A stretch of DNA of 64,000 bases from Alitta virens (taxonomy: Eukaryota > Annelida > Polychaeta > Phyllodocida > Nereididae). The position numbers and the translations under genes are program-made. Location of the stretch: contig OW028574.1 in assembly GCA_932294295.1 (NCBI GenBank), positions 11,108,215 through 11,172,214 of the forward strand. The letters run 5' to 3'. Positions 34,822 to 46,340 of this stretch are shown here, piece by piece. The notes beneath the pieces are model-generated. The model had not been told where the DNA came from. It made no database searches and saw nothing but the letters and a program-made list of their open reading frames with translations. The stretch's first letter is position 1. Each line of letters opens with the position of its first letter.

Positions 34822-37800
34822 CTACACTTCAAGTGTACCTTCTGTTTCAACAATAAGTGGTTGTTCACCATTTTCGGTAGTCTTTGCTTCCGAGTAAGTG
34901 GTTTTTGTCAAACTAACACAGTCACTCTGTACGATACAGTATTTCCCCCCTATTTTATCCGCTGGAAGACGTGATATTAAGGCCTGAAAGAAAAACGAGC
35001 GTTTGTGTAATTGATAATTTTCCTTTTTGACATCTCAAATTCAAATTACACCATCCATCATTTTTGTTCAAATGTTATTTAATCAAACTCACTAATACAT
35101 TGAAGAAATCGTCAACGGCATATAATACAATACAGTTGTTTGCAGTGGACAATTTCAGCAACTACAATTAGGTGAATGGGTGTATTTTCAGATCAACTGT
35201 ACCCGTATTAAGGATAACACCAACCTTTAATTGGCTGTCCGCTGCAGACATATAAGCAAGGCACATGCTGTCTGTTGTGTGAGCCCAGAGGACTTCGACT
35301 GCAAATAAAAACAAAATACAACCATGGGGTTAAGATAATTTCATTAAACAGAATATGTACACAATAAAATATCTCTTAAATCTATGATATATATCAACAA
35401 TAAAGTTACCTTGGTAATTCGCAGAATTGCTGTAATCAGCCTTTAAGGCAAGAACACCGCCATATTTGTCAGCAACGCTTTTAAGCAATCGAGATTCTGC
35501 AAATAAAATGAGTTCCGATTAATACTCAAAAGCATTAGGGCTCGACATCAACCATTGTCCGCGATAAGTTAAAGTGTGTCCCGAGAAAGTGATAATTGGA
35601 GGAATTTGACCAAAGTCCGACTTACAGTAAATAGAAAGTTTATGTCAAGCCCTAGTATATATTTAAACAATAAATTTACACTATTCCAAAGTTCAGCATT
35701 AACTCACCTAAAAAGCCATGATGGAAAACATCGTTTAGGGATGAGGTGGGATTGGGTGAGTTTCTGATGCTGTCTGCACATGATTTTGCTAATAATGTTT
35801 TCACAAGGTGTTCCCCTGTACCTTGAATGTTAAAACAGAGGACAAAGTAAGCCACAACTCCGAATAGATTTTCCTATGTGAAGCAAATGGATTAAAACAA
35901 AAACATGTCTCAGTCATGTATGTATGATCTTATAAGTTATGATTGGATAAAATTCAAATTAAAGTTACTGATGTGAGATGACATAAAAAAATACAATGAA
36001 TCAAATAGCTGAAGTTATCCTCGTCACCATTGGCTGTTTATTAAGAACAAAGTTCTCTGTTATATGCTATGTGAAAATCATCAACAGACAATTCTATACT
36101 TTCCGATAAATTGTACCTAACTAACATGACTGCACAAGAAAAGAGAAAGAGCACTTACCAGATGTGCTGATTCCTAATCCTGTTTTTGTTTCATCATCAT
36201 TTTCTGACCAACATCCACAGGCATACATGGCAGCCTAAAGAGAAACAATTAATAAATTAATTTCACCTTCCGAGTAAATTAGTAATGCAACTGAATGCTG
36301 TAGTATTGCTGTATGTGCCTGCAACCAAAGGCGTCAGTCAGTAATTTTAATCATTTAATTAAACAGAATACAATAATAAGTAAGTCATGCACTCCACCAA
36401 AACCAAGGAAAGTTCTGCTGCCCAGATTTACCCAACCTCTTTTTGCACAACTAGACGAGTATCTTCTCAACTCCCAACATTCCAAACATCTCCTCTTAAG
36501 GTCATGGCCATTTTTAGCCAATCAGATTTCCTTCTCCTGGGCAGATGAGCATTCCAAGTCTTGTGTAGTGCCAAACCTTCTAATTATTTGTATTCTGATC
36601 ATTTCAATGATTAAATTCACTGGCTAATGTCTGTGCTACAATATCACTAATAATGGTTTTACGTCAACACCTATATTCAAACCCATTGCAGGCAAAAAAT
36701 CCATTGTAACCGCATATTGATTTAACAGGGTGCCCACATTTTCCTGCAACAAGAATTCCAGATATTTTCCAGACCAAAACCAGACTTTTCCATACCTGCT
36801 AATGTTATCCTGAACTTTTGATCTTTGAATAGGACCTTAATGAAATTCCAGTAAAAAATTTCCCTTAAATTTGTCTGCAGTTCATTTCTGATGTGATCCA
36901 GAGTGAACAGTTTGTTCTAATTTGCCTTATTTTGTTGTAGAATGTCATTAAGTAATGTTATTTTCAGAACAGATATAATTTTCCAGACTACAGAATAAAT
37001 TCCTACTTTCCCAGACCTTGAAAACGAGTTTTTTCACATTCCCTACTTTTTCTAGTTTTCTCAATACCATGGGCATCCTGTGATTAAATCAGAAAACATT
37101 AATTCATTCAAATACATAATAGATTGGTTATACATAATTACCTGTCCAATACGTCCAGGCTGCTTCAGAACTATTCCTCCACTAGAAACTGCACTTATGA
37201 TATTTCCAGTATGGTCCATGCATATTGCACCAATAGTGTCATGCAAGCGGTCAGTGGAAGCCTCATCTGTTTCCTCATCAGAGCTACAATCAACAGTTCC
37301 ATCGGCACCATTAACCTGCAAAACAAAAGTTTCAATGTTAATAGCCTACACCTTATAGGGCCATTGATTAATAAGCAGTCATCCTGTCAAAATGAGAATG
37401 ACATAAAATGTAATCGATGAATTTACCTTCAGGAGAATTTTAAAATATCAATGACATAATTTTCGGTGACATCTTGTCGTCTTCGTCAGTGGCTGTGTTG
37501 TGGAGCTGAGGTTTTTACGTGACCTGCGAGAGTCATGTGACAGCCACTGACGAAGACGACGAGATGTCGCCTAAAATTATGGCGTTAATATTTTAAAATT
37601 CTCCTGAAGGTAAATTCATCGATTATTATGAATGTGTAGATTGGGAATCTACATTCCAGACATTAAATGTAAATTATAAATAATGATGATGGCCGCAGCA
37701 CCCAAGCGTTATTCTCATGGGATTTCGTAGTGGCAACATCTCGCAGAAAATTAACGTGTGCGGGTTTTAGAGTATTCAATTACATAATGGATGTACTTTG

Positions 37801-40235
37801 CAGACTTTGTAATTACAACCTTGGCAGGCCTGTTCAAGCTTGTGAGGGCGAGCACCTTGACCACTTGGCCGTGGCATCTCACATTTACACAGACATAATA
37901 TTTGCATTACCTTCATTTGGCCATCTTCATTGTCAATTTTCCTGGTTTTACAAGGCTGTCTCTCCTCAATCTTGTCTAGCTTTCTTTTGTTTTTTGTGTA
38001 CGCTTTAAACCTCTTCTCTGAAAGTTTCATAACCGCAAGAAATTTCAATTATATTGATATTTTTTATAATGTACATCAATCGGATTGATACACAAATTTA
38101 AAGAAGTAAAAAAAAATTCTTGCAAGATAAGATTTTACCTGTTATCAGTTCTGTTTCTTTCACTGTAGGAATTCCTTGACTAACAGCCCAACTGTGCGCT
38201 CCCGGCCCCACCATTGTGCTAAAAAAAAAAAAGACTACAATTTCAAAACTATGACAAAACAAATAAAGATTTTCCATGCAGAGTAAGATAATATCAGTAT
38301 GTCTTGGACACAAGAAAAGTTTGTGGTGATGATATACCTGGGAGGAATCCTTCCCATAGAAAAAGTGCCTTTTAGTTGAGTTCGTAGGAGACTTTCAGCC
38401 ACTAGAATAGGATTTTTAACTCCAGACACAGCCCCAACAGCTCCGTATTGCAAAGTGCGACCGTCCATGATACTTGCATCACACTCAACAGTGCCAGTCA
38501 CTGTAAGATTTGAGCCAAATCCAGCATTTGTCAAAGGCGAGTTCTGAAATTTAATTAAAAAATAATAGGACATAGGTGTTTTGTTTACCACAAGACACGG
38601 TCAGAAAAATGCAAATTAATTGCAATCAAATTGAAATGTACCCTGCCGCGATGAGAAACATGAAATTATCAATCAATGATACGTATTGATTTTCTGAATG
38701 CTATGAATGGTATGAAAACTAATAAGTTACATATAATTGCTGAACCTATACTTCACAAACGTAACCGATGTTATTGAATGTATTTAAATTCGATAAAAAA
38801 AATTTCTTCAATTAAAATAATCATGACAATTAAGAGATTGTTGATATACCTCAAGTGATATCATTGCAGCTCGCAAGGCCTCCGACGCAGGTTTCCTTTG
38901 TCTTAGTAAAGTGGCAGCCTAAAATGCAGAGAAAATTCTTGGCTCAAATCCCAACATCACAATTGATGACTAATGAGTAAGGAAAGACTTCAAAGCTTCG
39001 CTACCAGTGCCACTTACCTGCAGACAGGCTTGGCGACATAGACGTTTGTGAATTTCACTGTTTGCAGGAGCATGAAACCCAGCACCTGGAAATTTCAGAA
39101 CAGTTTTAACCTCTATTACAGACTGGTTTTAAGCTTCATGGTAATCAAGTAGTGGTTTCAATTGCTGAACTGCAGTATCCATCAGTGAAGTTGCATATAA
39201 AGTTGCTGGCAACAATAATGACGGCCACGGGACAATCCAAAACATTCTGAATGACAAACTGACAGAGCTCCACTGTGATGAGTCGAATGTCACCCCTGTA
39301 TATGGGAGTTAATCATATGGAAAATTTACCACCTCAGCAACAGCAGCAAATCTTACTATATGCTTCCTATGTCCAATAATAATTCATCTATCTATCTTTT
39401 TGACATTAAAACGCAATGTCTGTTTACTTTTAGTTAAAACTATGAACCTATGTGACAATCAGGAATTATCCAAAACTGTCACTAGGGCTAATGGTTAAGA
39501 CTATTCTGTTGTATTGCACAGTGTTGAGGCCCTTTGTTGAAGCCATATAATGAAGCCTTAAAGGATAACTGTGGTTTGGTGATCATAAAGCTTCCATAAC
39601 CATAGCTCATAAGTGGCGGGTCTGACCAGCATTTAATGTCAAAACCCTCTGACCAGCAAACATTAGCCAAAAACCCTCTTTTGACACCATGACCAGTTTA
39701 CATGGTTATGGTTGGTGTCTGAAGAAAAATTGTCTATTGGCAGTATTGCGCACAATAATTATTGTGGGTAGCAAAATTAAACAATACAATCTAGGTTCCA
39801 TTAATCTAAACTATATAAGTAGCTCTAAAATTCTCAGAATGCACCACAGCGCACCTGAGATGCCAAAGCTTCTGAAGTTCTGGGCCCAGACTGGGGTGAC
39901 CATAATTTAGGCATAAATCAGTTTCTGAATGAAACTCGGGAGGAGCTATATGCAATGCAAACTTTTTTACACACAAAATACTTTTTTTTCTTTACTGGAG
40001 ATTAGCAAATTCTAATGAACCATACTGTGCCGTGACGGTGGAGCACAATAGTAAACGGTAAAGGCATAATCAGGATTGTTTAGCAGACACAACAAAACAA
40101 GATACTTGTATTATCGCTCAGGACTTCAACACACGGACTTTGCATGGTCTAAAACAAATGAGCCTCAATCTACTTACCAACATGGACCGCAATAAACCCT
40201 AGCGGTGTGTCACACTCTTCACTGACTCCAGACAT
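34822..40235 (-). CDS. TASP1: Threonine aspartase 1 (taspase)
   Basis: This is an Ntn-hydrolase protease, autocleaved at Asp-Thr to expose the Thr nucleophile. In vertebrates it cleaves MLL and TFIIA proteins after Asp. Exons (minus): 40235-40178, 39085-39018, 38918-38850, 38543-38338, 38218-38139, 38017-37911, 37315-37142, 36234-36159, 35821-35708, 35496-35410, 35298-35225 and 34983-34822. The sum is 1275 nt, 424 residues (human about 420). Landmarks are HVGAGFH near the start, LTNAGFGSNL and CDASIMDG in the alpha subunit, the cleavage site D222-T223 (HDTIGAI), VSSGGIVLKQPGR after it, STSGTGEHLV, and VLWAHTTDSMCLAYMS near the end. All catalytic context is present, so it should be active. It is head to head with SDHAF1. 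Confidence 0.96.
35536..35654. mobile_element. Small inverted-repeat element, hAT-like
   Basis: It begins TAGGGCTCGACAT and ends ATGTCAAGCCCTA, a 13-bp inverted repeat with one mismatch. It is 119 bp, in a TASP1 intron. The termini resemble hAT MITEs, but no 8-bp target duplication is seen. Confidence 0.5.
37411..37625. mobile_element. Foldback element with 86-bp arms (TASP1 intron)
   Basis: The arms 37411-37496 and 37540-37625 are reverse complements with about six mismatches, separated by a 43-bp loop. The ends are TAATCGATGA and TCATCGATTA. It is noncoding, between TASP1 exons 6 and 7. As RNA it would form a long hairpin. Confidence 0.9.
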
Positions 40236-40925
40236 TACGATTTTCTCCTATAATGCCTTCGAAGTTTCCTTACCACTACAAGTTAGCAGATTTGGGTCAT
40301 TGAGCTCCCTGCAACATTGGCAAATCAGACAGTCTGTCTGGAGTTGAAATTCCCCACTAAGAAGCAATAGACATATTTATTAACAAATTTGCTGTGTTTA
40401 ATTAAGTTTTGTTATTTATTGAGAGACGATACGAAAACAGAGCAAAAAAATATATATATAAATCTGTCTTTTGATAAAGGATAGAAGGGGTCATGCCTGA
40501 CCTTTCAACTTTCTGACCTTGTTCGACACTTGACAGCAGCATGGATTGTTGAGCTCTTGTGGAAGCTAGGTATAGCCTGTAGTTTAATTTGTTACTGAAT
40601 AAATTAATGTCCATTCTCTTGTCATTTTGAACTTTTGTTAGATGCAAATGCACAGTGGCATGGCACTGCACAGTGCACAGATCCCCATTTTCACTGAAAT
40701 CACTCATTATTGAACATGATAAACCATACTCCATAGCCTATGTATTTATCTATTCCATGGATAGACATTTGGTGAGAGCCATCACAGATCAGACACTAAT
40801 CATCAGCATTTTAAAATTGAAATGTGTTATCTATTCAAATCAGAAGATTCCAGTGAAATTATGCTGCACAACTTTCAGAGTTTTTTTTAAACAACTGACC
40901 TGTCAATGTGTTATTTTGTTTTCAG
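40236..40925 (+). promoter_or_regulatory. TASP1 / SDHAF1 divergent interval
   Basis: Only about 700 bp separate the TASP1 ATG (40235, minus) from the SDHAF1 ATG (40937, plus). The SDHAF1 exon is preceded by a good acceptor (TTTTGTTTTCAG ending at 40925), so an untranslated first exon probably lies in this interval. Candidate donors are GTATAG at 40567 and GTGAGA at 40769; neither is decisive. A shared bidirectional promoter near 40240-40330 is inferred from spacing only. Confidence 0.4.
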
Positions 40926-40936
40926 GAAAACAAATA

Positions 40937-41179
40937 ATGGTCAAGCACAGCAAGTTACAGCTTCTAGTGTTGAATCTCTACAAACAGTTTATGAGAGTGG
41001 CTGAAAACAGACCTGGTATGAAGGAACACGTTCGACAAGAATTCAAAAAACACTCCGTGCTTCAAAAGACTGATGTAATGAGGATTGAGCATGTCTATCG
41101 AAGGGCTGAGAGACAATTGCAACAACTGAAGAAATCTGAAGTTCGTGGAATTGGTGTGTTTGAGAAGGACGAAAAATAA
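40937..41179 (+). CDS. SDHAF1: Succinate dehydrogenase assembly factor 1 (first cistron)
   Basis: This LYR-family matrix chaperone helps insert iron-sulfur clusters into the SDHB subunit of complex II. It has 80 residues in one exon. The N-terminus MVKHSKLQ, the motif LNLYKQ, KHSVLQKTDVMRIEHVYRRAERQLQ and the short C-terminus follow the vertebrate protein in order and length. The canonical LYR is LYK here (residues 14-16). The Met at 40937 is chosen because it matches the family N-terminus, follows an acceptor at 40925 and has A at -3 and G at +4; the open frame upstream (from 40655) crosses the acceptor and has no family similarity. The stop TAA is followed 2 nt later by the TAMM41 ATG. Confidence 0.88.
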   Translation: MVKHSKLQLLVLNLYKQFMRVAENRPGMKEHVRQEFKKHSVLQKTDVMRIEHVYRRAERQLQQLKKSEVRGIGVFEKDEK

Positions 41180-41181
41180 CC

Positions 41182-42165
41182 ATGGCAACCAATGTGTTTC
41201 GGAGTATTGTGCAAGCATTCCCACAAAAACATTTAAGACTTGCCTTTGCATACGGCTCTGGAGTTTTTCAGCAGAAAAATCATAAAGAGACCTCCCAGAA
41301 TATGGTTGATTTTATCTTTGTTGTGGATGATCCGATTCAATGGCATGAGGAGAACCTTGCTATCCATTCGAGCCATTATTCTTCATTGAAGCGTCTGGGG
41401 GCAAGTAAAATAGCAAGGATACAGGAGGGCCTGGGAGCCTTTGTTTACTTCAACACCCTGGTCCCATTTCAGTATCGGACCATCAAGTATGGCGTTATTA
41501 GTCAGAAGGACTTCATAAATGATCTGATGGACTGGGAGACTTTGTATGTCAGTGGTCGACTTCATAAACCAGTGAATGTTGTTCACAAAGTCATGAATGG
41601 AGAACTACAGACTGCTTTGCAAGCTAACTTGCAAAGTGCAGTCCACACTGCGCTGTTGATCCTCAGTGATATTTTCACAGAAGAAGAGTTCTACTTAGCA
41701 GTGACTGGACTGTCTTACTCTGGTGATTTTCGAATGCACATGGCTGAAGACAAAAACAAAGTGTCTAATATCGTTTTGCCGAATATCGATAAGTTCCGTA
41801 AGCTTTATGAACCAATCCTCGACAATGAGGAACACTTGTATTGGGATAAAAATAATGGCGTAATGGAACAAAACTTGAGTTATGTTTCACGTTTTCATCA
41901 TTTAAATCTGTTGCCAAAATGTGTCTTACAAAATGTGTTGAGTCACTGTAATAGAGATGGTCGCTTTAGGGACTTCGAAGAAGTAATTGACAAGGTGGCC
42001 CACAGCAACGATTGTAGTGATGTGATAGAACAAAGCATAAGCAACATAGTTTTAAAATCGAGTATCTCTCAAAGTATAAAAGGATTGGCAACTGCTGGTT
42101 TTAGGAAATCGCTCTGGTACAGCTGGGCCAAAATTAAAAAAAGTTGGAAAAGTAAGAAGACATAA
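41182..42165 (+). CDS. TAMM41: Mitochondrial phosphatidate cytidylyltransferase (second cistron)
   Basis: This inner-membrane, matrix-side CDP-diacylglycerol synthase feeds cardiolipin synthesis. It is a single exon of 327 residues. Nucleotidyltransferase landmarks are LAFAYGSGVFQQ (residues 20-31) and DFIFVVDDP (43-51), followed by IKYGVIS, LYVSGRLHKPV and the family signature GLSYSGDFRM (about 175-184), with a basic C-terminus. The length is near the human protein. The start has an optimal ACCATGG context. It begins 2 nt after the SDHAF1 stop with no room for a separate promoter or splice acceptor between them, so a shared transcript is likely. Confidence 0.95.
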   Translation: MATNVFRSIVQAFPQKHLRLAFAYGSGVFQQKNHKETSQNMVDFIFVVDDPIQWHEENLAIHSSHYSSLKRLGASKIARIQEGLGAFVYFNTLVPFQYRTIKYGVISQKDFINDLMDWETLYVSGRLHKPVNVVHKVMNGELQTALQANLQSAVHTALLILSDIFTEEEFYLAVTGLSYSGDFRMHMAEDKNKVSNIVLPNIDKFRKLYEPILDNEEHLYWDKNNGVMEQNLSYVSRFHHLNLLPKCVLQNVLSHCNRDGRFRDFEEVIDKVAHSNDCSDVIEQSISNIVLKSSISQSIKGLATAGFRKSLWYSWAKIKKSWKSKKT

Positions 42166-42311
42166 GTTACATTACTGACATTGTGCTATGCTTTGGTAGC
42201 CATTGAGATTTTTAACTTAATATTTGTGTGATTGTCAGACAGGTAGCTACAACCTGAATGAAGCCAGATCTTCCAATGTTCTGGGTTAACATGTATACTT
42301 ATAATATTTAT

Positions 42312-42317
42312 AATAAA
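42312..42317 (+). terminator. Polyadenylation signal of the SDHAF1-TAMM41 transcript
   Basis: An AATAAA hexamer lies about 150 bp after the TAMM41 stop. A second AATAAA-like signal (AATAAATTG) lies near 42499. No polyadenylation signal lies between the two cistrons. Confidence 0.6.
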
Positions 42318-42839
42318 ATTTCCAATGAGTGTTTCGTAATGTTGAAGAAATCAGGTTGCATCAAAATTAATTTGAAGAGAAAATTTCAGATTTTGTCATA
42401 CTGAATCACTGTAATTGAATATAATTTTATTTATCTGGAAGTTTTCTTGGATTTGTGTAAATTGCTGTGTTTGTATATAGAAACTTGGAACATGAATTAA
42501 TAAATTGTATAGATGAGCAAAATAATTATTGTCTTGCTATTTTCAGTATTTTGGAACTATCAAAGAAAATTTCACAAAATCTTTGAATGGCCTGTAAAAT
42601 GTTATTGATTATATTATTTGCAGGGGGAGGAGCAAATGGTTAACATATTACTAGCTCCTTTATCTGATATCTGGGTGTACATCTGAGCAGTTTAAACATA
42701 GAGGTGTTATAACCTAACATATTACCTATAGATATTGATAGATAGTTCAATTTCTGGCTTAAAGTAGTGTGTTCAATAATTCAATGCAGATCAAGACTAG
42801 AAGTCCCAATAGACTAGAAATAAAACAGTTAGCTTCAGT

Positions 42840-42990
42840 GTAGAAGTCATCCAGACGAAGTAGAAAATAAACTGGATAGGGAATCGAATCCAGGACCTAC
42901 ACCAAAGCTGGTCGATCAACTGAGAGGGTGAAAGTACTGCATAAACTACCTGCAGGTGCTGCCCTCTATTGAATACCTCGGCTTCAAGCC
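42840..42990 (-). repeat. Degraded tRNA-derived SINE
   Basis: On the minus strand an A-box-like CTCAGTTGATCGACC (42924-42910) is followed by a B-box-like GGATTCGATTCC (about 42893-42882), with a tail containing CTTCGTCTGG. The same CTTCGTCT follows the B box at 1-84, suggesting one family. Confidence 0.4.
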
Positions 42991-43171
42991 TGGGTCCCAT
43001 ATAGGTTGAATATCTTTGGACTCAGCACAGGGGATGGTCCAAGCTTGGTCTAATTTCTCCAAGGTCCAAGAAGCATTTGGTGAATGAGGCACTGCAATAT
43101 TCTGCCACCTGGGCCACTTGTCTTAGTGCAGGGGCAGCCTCCCTTAGACTGGAGACTGACAAGTGATATAT

Positions 43172-43400
43172 ACCCTCAAATGATGCCTCCGTCAGTCATC
43201 ATCCTTCCAGGTGAAAGGGCCAACCTCAGTGGCCATGCCCGCCCCCCCCCCCTGTAGCACCCTTAATTTCTATACTTTTTAAAATGACTGACAGGAACCT
43301 TTGGGCCAAACTTCTGTGAATGGGGCATTATCACCCTGTTCGATGTGACCCCTACAGTGTGGGTCTCAGGAGGAGACTGACGGAGGCATCATTTGAGGGT
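43172..43400. mobile_element. MITE with perfect 26-bp inverted repeats
   Basis: The arms at 43172-43197 and 43375-43400 are exact reverse complements (ACCCTCAAATGATGCC start). The interior is noncoding with one C run. A target duplication is not certain; both flanks are TA-rich. Confidence 0.7.
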
Positions 43401-46210
43401 AAATATATTATATAGATGCCACTGTCCCTTCACCAGCCAGTTGATGACACTGGCATCTGCCCCACCAGCATCCACTGTGAACAAATATCAACATTATCAA
43501 TTGTTTTATGAAATTTATTCTAAAAATCGCTGTGTCAACCAATGACACCAGCCATGGCCATGAGAATAATGAAATTAAATACTGGGTACAGGCCGATTGA
43601 ATTTAAAACTTTCAGTGACCAAAAAATTAGAACAAAATAATCACAAATTTTGCTTTTTCCCCCTTCATTATTTTGTCATGAAGACAAGGAATTCTGTAAT
43701 TTTTACCCAAATAGACTAACAAATGTATATGAAAATGTCAATTGATAGTAACTCATATTGACCATTTTACAACTGATATTATTATCCCGTATTTCAAGGC
43801 ATGTAATCGGACAAGTGCTCTCAACTTTTCTGATGTAAAGAACTGAACTAGGCAAAGACAGAGTTTGACAAATCATTTTCTTTGTTTAGTTGTTTTATTG
43901 TTGTTAATCTTTTTTTTTGTTTACAGTCTTCTGATATTTGTTTAATTCTGTTGTTCTCCTTAAATTGTTTAGCAAGTTTTTCACTAAACTTGGTATCTGT
44001 GACAGAAAAATAAGAATTGAAATAGGATTAACAGACAAGAACTGAAGTGATGTCATGGTCTGGAATAATTACTGGGATATTAATTCCAGCAACATTGGTT
44101 CTTTTGGGCTAAAATTATCAGATATTACATGCTGCTGCATGAACAAAAAGTTACCGACATATTTCTACATATGTTTAACTGACATTCTTTCAATAGATTT
44201 CAATTGCCAAGAATTAAACACATGTAGTTTCATGAAAAATAGCATGAGGTACAGAATTCCATTTATATTTAATATCGATCAAATTAGCACTCATTATCTA
44301 CCGGGTTTTAAAAACTATGACATTATATATTAGTCAATATTCACTCACCTGTATGATTCATAACTGTTACATTTGTCAGAGATCGACATAAGAAATTCTT
44401 ACTTGCATTAATTGAACACGCAACTATTACTCTCTTTGCCCCGTCTCGTAAAATTTCCCTTTTGTGGTCTATCGTGTTCCCTCTTGGGATTCTTCTTTCT
44501 TCCCACCTGTTTGTATGTCCTTTTGTACCTATTGGTTCCTTCGGGATTCTGCTTTAATTTCTGGCCTTTGATGCCTATAGTTGAAATGTATTACAAACCT
44601 CTCCTCTCTAAGCTATATCTTTTAACTAGCAGAAGGCATTAGTTGTTGTCTCTAAAAGTCAAAACTTATTGCTGCTATTTATGTTATATCAAAGTGACTG
44701 TCTGGACAAGAAGTACTGTGTGAATGCACTGTTTGATCAACTTAAAGAAAAATGCTACGCAAATATAGTTGTGAATGTCATCCAATAGAGTCTTCTCACT
44801 GAGCAGCCCTGAATTCAGCAAGTCTTTCCGCTCTTCTTATTACTCATTTTGCTTTTCAGACATAGAAAACCATAAACCACAGATTCAATAAATTTAACTT
44901 TCTCAGGCAAATAACAAAAATCAATTGAATGATAAGATGTCAAATATACATTTAAATGCACTAAAAATACTGCTGCTTGGCAGGAACATTTTCAGCCAAT
45001 AGCATTGCAGTATTCTGTCATAGCCACCTGATGGAAATACAGAGAACCTTCCGTGAAAATCCACGAAATATCAAAGATCAACTGAAAGAAAATGCTCACC
45101 AATATGGCATGTGAATATCATCTAATAAATCCAAGATCAGTGCATTTACTGCAATTCCAGTCCTTTTTATCCTTAATTTCATATTAAATTCCAATAAATG
45201 GCCCTTACAAGTTGAATACAAACTTTTTCATAATCAAAGATTTTTTTCAGATTGATAAATGTCTCCATCACAAGCTTGTCTTCTAATGTATCTATTATAT
45301 AAACGTCAGTTGTACCTGGTGAGTTTTAAGTTAAATTCTAATTGTATACACTATTACACTGTTGTAAGGGGGGCTCTTTGTCAGCGACAGCATGGCTGTC
45401 TTAGAAGGGCCCTCCTGATCTTGTATATTTTTATATACTCTGTCAAATTAATTTTTCTGAGTTCTGACTGCATCTCTCTTCATAATCACAAGAGCTGTAT
45501 TAAAGTTATCCCAAGAAGTATTTTTATTAAGCTTAGATGAAGTAAACACTGATGTTGGTTAGTTTATATCATGGTAATTATAGATCTATCCAGTTTTTTT
45601 GGTAGTTTTGTCAAAAAGACATGTTATTTCAATTTCATAGTAGAGCCACTGTTAATTAGCTTAGGCTAGGTAGATGTATAAACTGAAACATGTTAGACGT
45701 CTTTTATCAAATTATTGTTCCTATAAAATGGTGCTCCAGCCACAAGGTGTTATGGTCACAGACTAGCCCATAGTGTTATGGTTTCAAAACCTTTTGACCA
45801 GAATATAAGGGCTGGTGTGCCTAAATCTTGCTATTCTGTATAGTTTACACTCTTAATAAGTACATATTTTTAGTACAGAAAGTTTGATGTGAGATATCGG
45901 GAGGTGCATGACTGTTAACTCTTTTGCTCAGCAGACGATGTAACCCATCAGCAGCAAGGCAGAGCAGATTGCCTCCCCTGACAAATGCCACATGGCCAAT
46001 GGCAGACCTTGCCTCGTGAGTAACAGTCTTCTCACCTCCTCGACTGAAGAACCTTATCAAACAGACACGTAATCAGCCACAGACACATTCCCGGATGTCT
46101 GCAATGGTCTGCAATGGATACACCTAAGATTCCTGGGAGGGAGGAATTCACGGCTCAATTTACACCTTGGTATGTTAACAGTATGTAAAGAATTAATCAT
46201 GGTATAAAAC

Positions 46211-46340
46211 AGACTGACTGACTGACTGATTGATTGACTGACTGATGGACTGATTGACTGACTGACTGACGTGCTGACTGATTGACTGACTGACTGACTG
46301 ACTGATTGACGTTCTGATGGACTGATTGACTGACTGACAG
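46211..46340. repeat. (GACT)n microsatellite
   Basis: Imperfect GACT tetranucleotides with GATT and GATG variants. Confidence 0.95.

Noticed and set aside
37840..37885. tRNA-Ser/Leu-like A box on the minus strand next to TASP1 exon 6
   Set aside because: GGCCAAGTGGTCAAGG is A-box-like, but no B box follows at the right distance.
40655..40936. In-frame upstream extension of SDHAF1 (174 codons in all)
   Set aside because: It crosses a clear splice acceptor ending at 40925 and has no similarity to the family; the family N-terminus begins at 40937.
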